Assembly (NCBI RefSeq): GCF_050920705.1
Contig: NZ_CP154799.1
Location: 1,922,001-1,986,000 of the forward strand
Source of the DNA: Regnicoccus_A sp014224355
GTDB taxonomy: Bacteria; Cyanobacteriota; Cyanobacteriia; PCC-6307; Cyanobiaceae
Direction: 5' to 3'
DNA length: 64,000 nt
In this document: positions 57,655 to 64,000 of the stretch, piece by piece
How positions within the stretch are numbered: position 1 is the first letter of the stretch
Layout: each line of letters opens with the position of its first letter
Notes under the pieces: model-generated
Databases searched by the model: none
The model's input: only the letters and a program-made list of their open reading frames with translations
What the model was told of the DNA's origin: nothing
Translations under genes and position numbers: made by a program

Positions 57655-59349
57655 TCAGACCGCCGGAGCCAGGGGGTTGAGCCGCTGCAGCATGCCTCCC
57701 GCCAGCTTGGCCGGGGAGAAGGTGCGTCGCAGCAGCCCCATCAGGGCGCGTAGGTCATCGGTGTTGAGGCGGTTGTCGCGCACCAGCATCAGCAGCAGCC
57801 GCTGGCGCAGGCTGCTGCCACGGGGACCGAGCAGCAGGCGCAGGCCAGCCCCGGCGACCGGCAGAAGATCAGGGTTGGCCTGGTCCTGCTCCACCACCCC
57901 CAGCAGGCTCTCCAGCCGTTCCAGCTGCAGGTGCCCCCGGCGATCGAAAAGGACTTCCAGCAGCTTCTCGCGCAGCTCGGCGGTGTCGCCGGCCAGCAGA
58001 CGCCTGGCCACATAGGGATAGGCCACGCGGATGATCTTGAAGTCGGGATCGAGCCGCAGGGCCAGCCCTTCCTGGCTGACCACCGCTCGAATGATCAGGG
58101 CGAAGCGGGCCGGCACACGAAAGGGATAGTCGTACATCAACTCCGAGAATCGATCCGTGATCGCCTTGAAGTTGAACGAGCCCACGCTCTCCCCCAGCTG
58201 GCCGCCAAGCACGGACTCCAGAGCCGGCACGATCGGAGTCAGATCGGCGTTGGGTCGCAGGAACCCCAGGGTCTGGAAGTCAAGGGCAAGGGCTTCGAAA
58301 TCCCGGTTGATCAGGTGCACCACCGCCCCGGTGAGGGTGAGGCGATCGGCATCGCTGATCGAATCCATCATCCCGAAATCCACATAGGCCACGTGGCCAA
58401 GGGGCCCGGAGCGCCCCGGCAGGGCGAAGAGATTGCCCGGATGGGGATCCGCATGGAAATAGCCGAATTCCAGCAGCTGCTGCAGGCCGGCCATCACCCC
58501 GGTGCGGATCAGAGCATCGGGCTCCAGCCGGTGAGACTCCAGCTCAAGCCGATCCTGGAGTTTGATCCCGTTGATCCAGCTGGTGGTGAGCACGTGGCGG
58601 CTGGAGAGCTGCCGCTCCACCCGCGGCACCGTCACGGCTGGGTTTTCGGAGAACAGGGCTGCGAAGCGCTCGGCGTTGTCGGCTTCGAGGCGGTAGTCGA
58701 TCTCGTCGAAGAGGGTCTGGCCGAACTCATCGATGATGTCGCCGAGGCCGAAGCCCAGGTTCAGGGGCAGAAACGGCGCGGTGAGCACCCCCAGCAGACG
58801 GATCAGCACCAGATCGCGCCGGAGGAGATAGGCCAGGTTGGGCCGCTGAACCTTCACCGCCACCCAGTGGCCGGGGCTGAGTTCGGCCTTGTAGACCTGC
58901 CCCAGGCTGGCCGCTGCCACGGGGTAGGGCGGGAAGTGATCGAAGAGCACAGCGGCCGGGGCGCCCAGCTCCGCTTCGATCTCCGCCAAGGCGAGCTCGT
59001 GGGGGAAGGGCGGCAGGTTGTCCTGCAGCTGGGTGAGCTGGTCGAGCCAGTCGCGCCGGACCAGGTCGGGGCGGGTGGAGAGAGCCTGCCCCACCTTGAT
59101 GAAGCAGGGTCCGAGCTGGGTGAGGGTCTGGAGAATGCGGCGGCCCAGGCGTTGCTGAACGGCGCGCTCACTGCTGCTGCCCTGGACCACCAGCACCAGG
59201 GCCAGCCAGCCCAGCTTCCAGAGCACCACCACCAGGCGTGACACCAGGATCCAGGGGCGCAGCAGCAACCAGCGCAGGTCGCTGTTGGGGTCGTAGCGCG
59301 GCGGAGGGGCTTCGACCCGGGCGGGGCGCGCAGGGGGGGCGGGGCGCAC
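57655..59349 (-). CDS. ABC1/UbiB family atypical kinase
   Basis: A 564-residue protein of the AarF/UbiB/ABC1K family, with the family motifs KVGQALSTRPDLVRRDWLDQLTQLQDNLPPF (KxGQ), AAASLGQVYKAEL (Ala-rich loop), VAVKVQRP, FHADPHPGNLFAL (catalytic loop) and YVDFGMMDSI. Two hydrophobic stretches appear near the N-terminus (residues about 30-60). In cyanobacteria and chloroplasts these kinases affect quinone and tocopherol metabolism. The GTG at 59349 is chosen to give a family-typical length; the open frame extends to 59589 and overlaps the divergent decarboxylase gene. Confidence 0.9.
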   Translation of the reverse strand: MRPAPPARPARVEAPPPRYDPNSDLRWLLLRPWILVSRLVVVLWKLGWLALVLVVQGSSSERAVQQRLGRRILQTLTQLGPCFIKVGQALSTRPDLVRRDWLDQLTQLQDNLPPFPHELALAEIEAELGAPAAVLFDHFPPYPVAAASLGQVYKAELSPGHWVAVKVQRPNLAYLLRRDLVLIRLLGVLTAPFLPLNLGFGLGDIIDEFGQTLFDEIDYRLEADNAERFAALFSENPAVTVPRVERQLSSRHVLTTSWINGIKLQDRLELESHRLEPDALIRTGVMAGLQQLLEFGYFHADPHPGNLFALPGRSGPLGHVAYVDFGMMDSISDADRLTLTGAVVHLINRDFEALALDFQTLGFLRPNADLTPIVPALESVLGGQLGESVGSFNFKAITDRFSELMYDYPFRVPARFALIIRAVVSQEGLALRLDPDFKIIRVAYPYVARRLLAGDTAELREKLLEVLFDRRGHLQLERLESLLGVVEQDQANPDLLPVAGAGLRLLLGPRGSSLRQRLLLMLVRDNRLNTDDLRALMGLLRRTFSPAKLAGGMLQRLNPLAPAV

Positions 59350-59426
59350 GGGAGAGCTGGCGGTGATGGTGGGAACTCCTGCGGCGCCTGTGGTGTCGAG
59401 ATCAGACTCTAGAAAGTTCCCGGCTG

Positions 59427-60806
59427 GTGATGCTCCTGCTTTCGGCCCTGCGGGAGGTTCCCCCTCGCCTCGCTCTGCACCTGCCGGCCCATGGGCGTGG
59501 ACGGGGGTTGGCGCCTGGCCTGCGCCAGTTGCTGCGGCGGCGTTCCGGCGCCTGGGACCTGCCGGAGCTGCCCGAGATCGGGGGGCCACTCGAGCCGGCC
59601 GGCGCCGTGGCCGAAGACCAGGCGGCCTGCGCCCGGCTGTTGGGAGCCGATCGCTGCTGGTTCGGGGTCAATGGCGCCAGCGGCATGCTGCAGGTGGCCC
59701 TGCTGGCCCTGGCCAGGCCCGGGGAGCGCGTGCTGCTGCCGCGCAATCTGCACCGCAGCCTGCTGCATGCCTGCGTGCTCGGGGGCCTGCGTCCGGTGCT
59801 GTTCGATCTGCCCTTCGACCCGGCCACCGGGCTGTGGCTGCCCCCCTCCCCCGCCTGGTTGCAGCAACGTCTGGAGCAGGCCCCTCCCCTGGCGGCGCTG
59901 GTGCTGGTGCATCCCACCTACCAAGGCCTGGCGGGTGATCTGCAGGGTCTGATCGCGGTGGCTCATCGCCGGGGCCTGCCGGTGCTGGTGGATGAAGCCC
60001 ATGGCGCCCACTTCGGCCAGCCCGGCCTGCCGATGGAAGCCCTGGCGGTCGGTGCCGACCTGGTGGTGCAGTCGCTGCACAAGAGCGCCGCAGGGCTGGC
60101 CCAGAGCGCGGCCCTGCTGCTGCGGCGCGGCCGCGTCAGCGAGGAGGCGGTGGAGCGGGCCCTGCTCTGGCTGCAGACCTCCAGTCCCAGCGCTCTGCTG
60201 CTGGCCTCGGCGTCTGCAGCCATCGAGCATCGCTACAGCGCGGCCGGGGCCAGGATCCTCGCGCGCGCACTCACTCGGGCAGGCCGTCTGCGGCAGGCGC
60301 TGGCGAGAGCGTCCCTGCCCCTGGTGTCCAACCAGGACCCCCTGCGCCTGGTGTTCCATAGCGCAGCCCTGGGCATCAACGGGCTGGCGGCCGACGCCTG
60401 GCTGCTCCAGAGGGGCGTGATCACCGAGTTGCCCGAACCGGGATGCCTCACCTTCTGCCTGGGGGAATGCCCTCCGCGGAGCGTGCCGACCGTTCTGCCC
60501 GCCAGCCTGAGCGAGTTGCGCCGGGCTCTGGGGGGGGCTGCACTTCCCCCCTTCACGCCACCGCCCATTCCTGCCCTGATGGAACCTGAACTGCCTCCGG
60601 GGGAGGCCTGGAGGCTGCCACAACAGGCTGTGCCCCTCGAGCAGAGCCTCTCGCGGCTGGTGGCGGAACCGATCTGCCCCTACCCCCCTGGAATTCCCCT
60701 GTTGATTCCAGGTGAGCGGATCGATGCGCCGCGGCTGGAGTGGCTGCTGGCGCAGCGGCACCTCTGGCCCGGTCAGATCGCTGATACGGTGATGGTCGTG
60801 GCCTGA
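59427..60806 (+). CDS. Orn/Lys/Arg decarboxylase-family PLP enzyme
   Basis: A 459-residue fold-type I PLP enzyme. Motifs: LHLPAHGRGRGL at the N-terminus, FGVNGASGMLQVALLAL, LLPRNLHRSLLHACVLGGL, VLVHPTYQGLAGDLQGLI, LVDEAHGAHFG and SLHKSAAGLAQSAALLL, in which the His-Lys pair holds the PLP. This is the Orn/Lys/Arg decarboxylase major domain; the C-terminal part is shorter than in E. coli enzymes. The product is probably cadaverine, putrescine or agmatine, but the substrate is unknown. The start is GTG at 59427 (ATG 59430). Its stop overlaps the cbiT start. Confidence 0.88.
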   Translation: MMLLLSALREVPPRLALHLPAHGRGRGLAPGLRQLLRRRSGAWDLPELPEIGGPLEPAGAVAEDQAACARLLGADRCWFGVNGASGMLQVALLALARPGERVLLPRNLHRSLLHACVLGGLRPVLFDLPFDPATGLWLPPSPAWLQQRLEQAPPLAALVLVHPTYQGLAGDLQGLIAVAHRRGLPVLVDEAHGAHFGQPGLPMEALAVGADLVVQSLHKSAAGLAQSAALLLRRGRVSEEAVERALLWLQTSSPSALLLASASAAIEHRYSAAGARILARALTRAGRLRQALARASLPLVSNQDPLRLVFHSAALGINGLAADAWLLQRGVITELPEPGCLTFCLGECPPRSVPTVLPASLSELRRALGGAALPPFTPPPIPALMEPELPPGEAWRLPQQAVPLEQSLSRLVAEPICPYPPGIPLLIPGERIDAPRLEWLLAQRHLWPGQIADTVMVVA

Positions 60807-61471
60807 TGGGCGCTGAGCGGGTGGGCCAGAGGCGGCGAGAGGGCGACCCAGCCCGGAGATCCGAGCAGGATGGCGCCTTCCAGTGGGATTTCGTCACCCC
60901 TGGCCTGCCCGACCACGCCTTCCAGGACGCGCCGGGCTTCAGCCCCACCCCGCTCGAGCTGCGGGTGATGCTGCTGGCCCACCTGCGCCCCCGGGCCGAT
61001 TCAACGGTCTGGGACGTGGGTGGAGGCACCGGGGCTCTGGCCCTGGAGATCGCCCGGCTGATGCCCCTGGGGGAGGTGCACACCCTGGAGCGGGATCCGG
61101 AGGCGATCGAGCTGCTGGAGCGCAACCGCCGGCACCTGGCGATCGAGAATCTTCACATCCACGCCGGCCAGGCGCCTGATGGCCTCGCCCTGCTGCCTCA
61201 GCACCCCGATCGGGTGGTCCTTGAGGTGGGGCGACCGCTGGCGAGTGTGCTGCGCGCCATCTGGGCAGCTTTGCAGCCACGGGGCCGGCTTGTGATCAGC
61301 ACCGCCAGCCTGGAGGGTCTCGTGGATGCCACCGATACCCTGGGGCAGCTGGAAGCCCGGGACGTGCAGGTGGTGCAGGCCACAGTCCATCGCATGCAGC
61401 GCCGCGGCAGCCAGGCACGCCTGGCGGCGGCTGAGCCGCTGTTTCTGATCGCCGCCGAGCGCCACGGGTGA
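60806..61471 (+). CDS. cbiT: Precorrin-6Y/cobalt-precorrin decarboxylating methyltransferase CbiT
   Basis: A 221-residue SAM-dependent methyltransferase. The SAM motif is VWDVGGGTGALALEIARL, followed by VHTLERDPEAIELLERNRRHL and the later RVVLEVGRPLASVLRAIWAAL. CbiT methylates C15 and decarboxylates the C12 acetate in corrin ring synthesis; CbiA from this window acts later in the same pathway. The start overlaps the decarboxylase stop (TGATG) and its stop overlaps the cdsA start (GTGA). The first 25 residues are charged and probably flexible. Confidence 0.88.
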   Translation: MGAERVGQRRREGDPARRSEQDGAFQWDFVTPGLPDHAFQDAPGFSPTPLELRVMLLAHLRPRADSTVWDVGGGTGALALEIARLMPLGEVHTLERDPEAIELLERNRRHLAIENLHIHAGQAPDGLALLPQHPDRVVLEVGRPLASVLRAIWAALQPRGRLVISTASLEGLVDATDTLGQLEARDVQVVQATVHRMQRRGSQARLAAAEPLFLIAAERHG

Positions 61472-62352
61472 GTCAGGTTTCGCGGCCGCGCACCTCCTTC
61501 TCACGGCTGCTCAGCGGCTTCGCAGCGGGCGGCTTCGGGCTGGTGGTGGTGGGCCTGGGGGGCTGGTGGTTCACCGTCGCTGTGGGCGTGATCGTGCATC
61601 TGGGGCTGCTGGAGTTCTTCCGGCTGGCCCAGTTCAAGGGCATCCGGCCCGCCACCAAGACCACCCTGGTGGCCTGCCAGCTGTTGCTGTTCGCCACCCA
61701 GTGGGCCAGTGACGGCGGCATGGCGGTCGATCTGGCGGCTGCCGTGGTGCCGGTGTCAGGGGCGGTGATCTGCGGCTGGTTGCTGCTTCAGCCCGTGACC
61801 GGCACCATCGCCGACATCGCCGCCTCGATCTTCGGCCTCTTCTATCTGGGTTTTCTTCCCAGCCACTGGCTGCGTCTGCGCGATCTGCTCGAGCCGGCCC
61901 TGGCCCCCAATCTGCAGGGAGCCAGCTGGCCGTTCACGCCGGGCATGGCGCTCACCCTGATGGCCTGCCTGATGGTTGTGGCCACCGACATCGGCTCCTA
62001 CGTGATCGGCCGGCGCTTCGGCCTCCACCCCCTCTCGCCGATTTCTCCTGGCAAGACGGTGGAAGGAGCTCTCGGGGGTGTGGCCAGCGCGGTGCTGGTG
62101 GGTGTGGTGGGCGGCCAGCTGCTGGGATGGCGCTGGGGCTGGGTGGCGGGCGGTCTGCTGGGCGGGGTGGTGTCGTTGTTCGCCCTGGTGGGTGACCTCA
62201 CTGAATCAATGATGAAGCGGGATGCGGGAGTGAAGGACTCCGGTGATGCCATCCCAGGCCACGGTGGAATACTCGATCGGATCGACAGCTTCCTGTTCAC
62301 GCCAGCGGTGGTCTTCTACTTCGTGATCCTTCTGGTGCCGTTGCTCGGCTGA
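61468..62352 (+). CDS. cdsA: Phosphatidate cytidylyltransferase
   Basis: A 294-residue membrane enzyme with about eight hydrophobic segments, making CDP-diacylglycerol from phosphatidate and CTP for phosphatidylglycerol. The signature is clear near the C-terminus: GDLTESMMKRDAGVKDSGDAIPGHGGILDRIDSFLFTPAVVFYF. SPGKTVEGALGGVASAV is another conserved part. The start is GTG at 61468, within the cbiT stop. It ends convergently with the DUF2993 gene, 39 bp away. Confidence 0.95.
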   Translation: MSQVSRPRTSFSRLLSGFAAGGFGLVVVGLGGWWFTVAVGVIVHLGLLEFFRLAQFKGIRPATKTTLVACQLLLFATQWASDGGMAVDLAAAVVPVSGAVICGWLLLQPVTGTIADIAASIFGLFYLGFLPSHWLRLRDLLEPALAPNLQGASWPFTPGMALTLMACLMVVATDIGSYVIGRRFGLHPLSPISPGKTVEGALGGVASAVLVGVVGGQLLGWRWGWVAGGLLGGVVSLFALVGDLTESMMKRDAGVKDSGDAIPGHGGILDRIDSFLFTPAVVFYFVILLVPLLG

Positions 62353-62391
62353 TGAGGCTGATGACTGCCTCGGAGATCGTTCTCCGGCTGC

Positions 62392-63048
62392 TCAGGGGGA
62401 GACCCGCGCTTCCCCCCGGAGCAGCAGCATCCCTCCCTCCAGCGTGGCGCTGTCGATGCGGATGTTCGGATCCATCGGCAGGCGTGCCCGCAGCTGTCCA
62501 TCAAGATCACGGATCACCACCGTGCCCAGGTTCGCTTCCGTCCGGGTTTCCAGCTCCATCAGCCTGGGCTCCCCCTGGGCTTCGGCGGAGACGATCAGGG
62601 TGTCGCGATCGATTCGCAGCCGGTGCAGCGGTTTCAGACCCAGCAGCTGATCGCCCAGCTGGTCACTGAGGTCCTGCCACTGGGGGCGATGCAAGGAGCT
62701 GCTGAGACCAGCGCCGGTGAAGGCCACCAGGCCATGCACTCGGAAGGCCTGCTCCAGTTGCACGGGCTGGCCGCGCAGGACCCCACCGATCTGGATCTGC
62801 AGGCGATCACTCTGCAACTGCACCAGCTCGATCTCCAGCCCCTCGTAGATCACCTGCCGGGCCATCAGGCTCACTCCTTCCAGGCGGCCGCGCAACAGGT
62901 TGAGGGCCGAGCCATGCAGCTGAATCTCCAGGCTCCCGACGGCATCACACTGGCGGCGGATCCAGAGCTGGAGGCCGGAGGCGAGCAGCTGCAGCACAGG
63001 GCCGCTGCCGGGCAGACCCGACGGCTCGTCAGATGGAGCTCCAGCCAT
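62392..63048 (-). CDS. DUF2993 (LmeA-like) protein
   Basis: A 218-residue protein with the DUF2993 pattern: LQLWIRRQCDAVGSLEIQLHGSALNLLRGRLEGVSLMARQVIYEGLEIELVQLQS, then QLEQAFRVHGLVAFTGAGL and ending LDGQLRARLPMDPNIRIDSATLEGGMLLLRGEA. The family is common in cyanobacteria and actinobacteria; the mycobacterial LmeA is a periplasmic lipoglycan-related protein. No clear signal peptide is visible here, so it may be cytoplasmic or membrane-peripheral. Role is unknown. Confidence 0.85.
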   Translation of the reverse strand: MAGAPSDEPSGLPGSGPVLQLLASGLQLWIRRQCDAVGSLEIQLHGSALNLLRGRLEGVSLMARQVIYEGLEIELVQLQSDRLQIQIGGVLRGQPVQLEQAFRVHGLVAFTGAGLSSSLHRPQWQDLSDQLGDQLLGLKPLHRLRIDRDTLIVSAEAQGEPRLMELETRTEANLGTVVIRDLDGQLRARLPMDPNIRIDSATLEGGMLLLRGEARVSP

Positions 63049-63220
63049 GCGAGCGACGGGGCAATGGGCTCTCCTAACAGAGCATCTTCCCTTGCACCGA
63101 GCCGGTCAGGCGTCCACGACAGTCGGCTGGTCTTCAGCAAAGGTGAAGCTCTGGCCAGCCTGGTGCGCTACGGCACAACCTTTGATTAGACCTTGGGTAC
63201 AACGACGCTGTCTGTCCACC

Positions 63221-64000
63221 ATGAACTCCAGAATTCCACTCGCAGTTCTGGCAGGAGTCGCCGCCAGCGCTGCGGGACTGTTCCAAGCCATCCCGGCCCG
63301 TGCCGCTGAACCGGCCAGCGAGGCTGCGCCCGGAACAGCGGCCCTGCTCGCCCCCGATGGCCGGGCCATCGCCCTCACACCCCCTGCCGATCGCGGTGCA
63401 GAGGACAGCGGGACCCTGTCCCAGAGCTTCGGTAGCAACGACGCACCGATCTATGAGCAGGCCACAGGCTGGTATGTCGGCCTGGGTCTCGGCGCCGCCT
63501 GGCCCACCGACACGGGCGTGCGTACCCGCAACCTCGATAACCGCGGCTTCGAGAACGTCAACGGTGATCTGAACTTCGGTGGTGGATTCTCCGGCGACCT
63601 CGCTGTCGGTTACGACTTCGGTGCAATCCGCACCGAGTTGAGTTATGTCTACACCCGGGCAAGCGTCAACGATGTTTCCTTCTCCTCCAACGGCAACGAC
63701 TACAACCTGAGTTCGTCGGGTGTCATCAACAAGAACGACATCTTCGCCAGTGGCTACTGGGACATCAGCACCGGCAGCCGCTGGACGCCTTACGTCGGTG
63801 GTGGCGTCGGTTATACCAACCTCAGTACACCCCGCATCAGGGTCTCCAGAGGCGGCAACAGTGTTTCCACCGGCACCAGCAACCAGGGCCTGTTCGGATG
63901 GCAGGCCAAGCTGGGGGTCAGCTACGGCGTGAGCAACGCCAGTGACGTCTACCTCGAGGGCACCTACTCGGGTGCTTCCGGGTTCAGCGGCGACAACATC
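63221..64000 (+). CDS. Outer membrane beta-barrel protein (3' end beyond window)
   Basis: At least 260 residues, open to the right edge. A signal peptide (IPLAVLAGVAASAAGLFQAIPARAAEPA) is followed by a Glu/Ala-rich segment and then repeated short amphipathic beta strands: GWYVGLGLGAAWPTDTG, LAVGYDFGAIRTELSYVYT, WTPYVGGGVGYTNLST and GLFGWQAKLGVSYGVSNASDVYLEG. This is the pattern of Msp4/OmpW-like porins or surface antigens. The gene has a lower GC content than neighbours in places. Specific function is unknown. Confidence 0.82.
   Translation, partial: MNSRIPLAVLAGVAASAAGLFQAIPARAAEPASEAAPGTAALLAPDGRAIALTPPADRGAEDSGTLSQSFGSNDAPIYEQATGWYVGLGLGAAWPTDTGVRTRNLDNRGFENVNGDLNFGGGFSGDLAVGYDFGAIRTELSYVYTRASVNDVSFSSNGNDYNLSSSGVINKNDIFASGYWDISTGSRWTPYVGGGVGYTNLSTPRIRVSRGGNSVSTGTSNQGLFGWQAKLGVSYGVSNASDVYLEGTYSGASGFSGDNI

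Overview
The window is 64 kb of a GC-rich cyanobacterial chromosome, most likely from the Synechococcus/Cyanobium lineage. The evidence is a clock output kinase with a KaiB-like sensor domain (SasA), a ferredoxin-NADP reductase with a phycobilisome-linker (CpcD-like) N-terminus, a chlorophyll-type F420-hydrogenase-beta-like reductase, hemL of the C5 tetrapyrrole route, OpcA beside Zwf, and many small families known mainly from cyanobacteria (CGLD27, DUF2811, DUF3318, DUF3386). No insertion sequence, phage gene, CRISPR array or rRNA was seen. Two tRNA genes are present: initiator tRNA-Met and tRNA-Glu(TTC).

Layout. 1-5.5 kb: a partial cell-wall amidase, a nitrilase-type amidase and a ComB-like phosphatase on the minus strand, then UbiD decarboxylase and an Rrf2 regulator on plus. 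4.4-11.4 kb: a tight minus-strand operon, hemL-livK-livH-livM-livG-livF-cation antiporter, with nearly every junction overlapping. 11.6-13.9 kb: a frameshifted glycolate-oxidase-type flavoprotein, tpiA and an S4 RNA-binding protein. 14-17.3 kb: an ABC exporter and small conserved proteins. 17.3-25.7 kb: carB, DUF3318, rsfS, CGLD27, asparaginase, tRNA-fMet, a GMC oxidoreductase and DUF2811. 26-33.3 kb: a CbiX chelatase with a metal-binding tail, a 7TM-HD phosphohydrolase, folD, crtE, a PAP2-like protein and a RecD-like helicase. 33.3-40 kb (minus): zwf-opcA-cbiA-acylphosphatase-GAP protein, preceded by petH. 40-43.9 kb: an SRPBCC protein, tRNA-Glu, sasA and three small cyanobacterial genes. 43.9-55 kb: pepN, a GH10-like protein, prs, an LCP protein, a BciB-like reductase, malQ, a RodZ-like protein and rluB. 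55-64 kb: a group-2 sigma factor, alkB, an ABC1 kinase, then decarboxylase-cbiT-cdsA in overlap, DUF2993 and a partial outer-membrane barrel.

Functionally this is mostly housekeeping: tetrapyrrole, chlorophyll and corrinoid synthesis (hemL, tRNA-Glu, cbiX, cbiA, cbiT, bciB-like), NADPH supply and use (zwf, opcA, petH), isoprenoid and quinone synthesis (crtE, ubiD), carbamoyl phosphate and PRPP, envelope functions and clock output.

The most unusual observation is that three separate genes (near 12.07, 42.33 and 49.21 kb) are each broken by what looks like one missing base inside a run of G or C. That points to homopolymer undercalling in this sequence or to real slippage mutations. Other points worth checking are helically spaced direct repeats plus two perfect stem-loops in the only gene-free gap longer than 300 bp, a codon-usage mosaic inside the sigma gene, a C1-C72 mismatch in the initiator tRNA, and a CaCA antiporter with altered core motifs. 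I did not find a clearly new multi-gene system.
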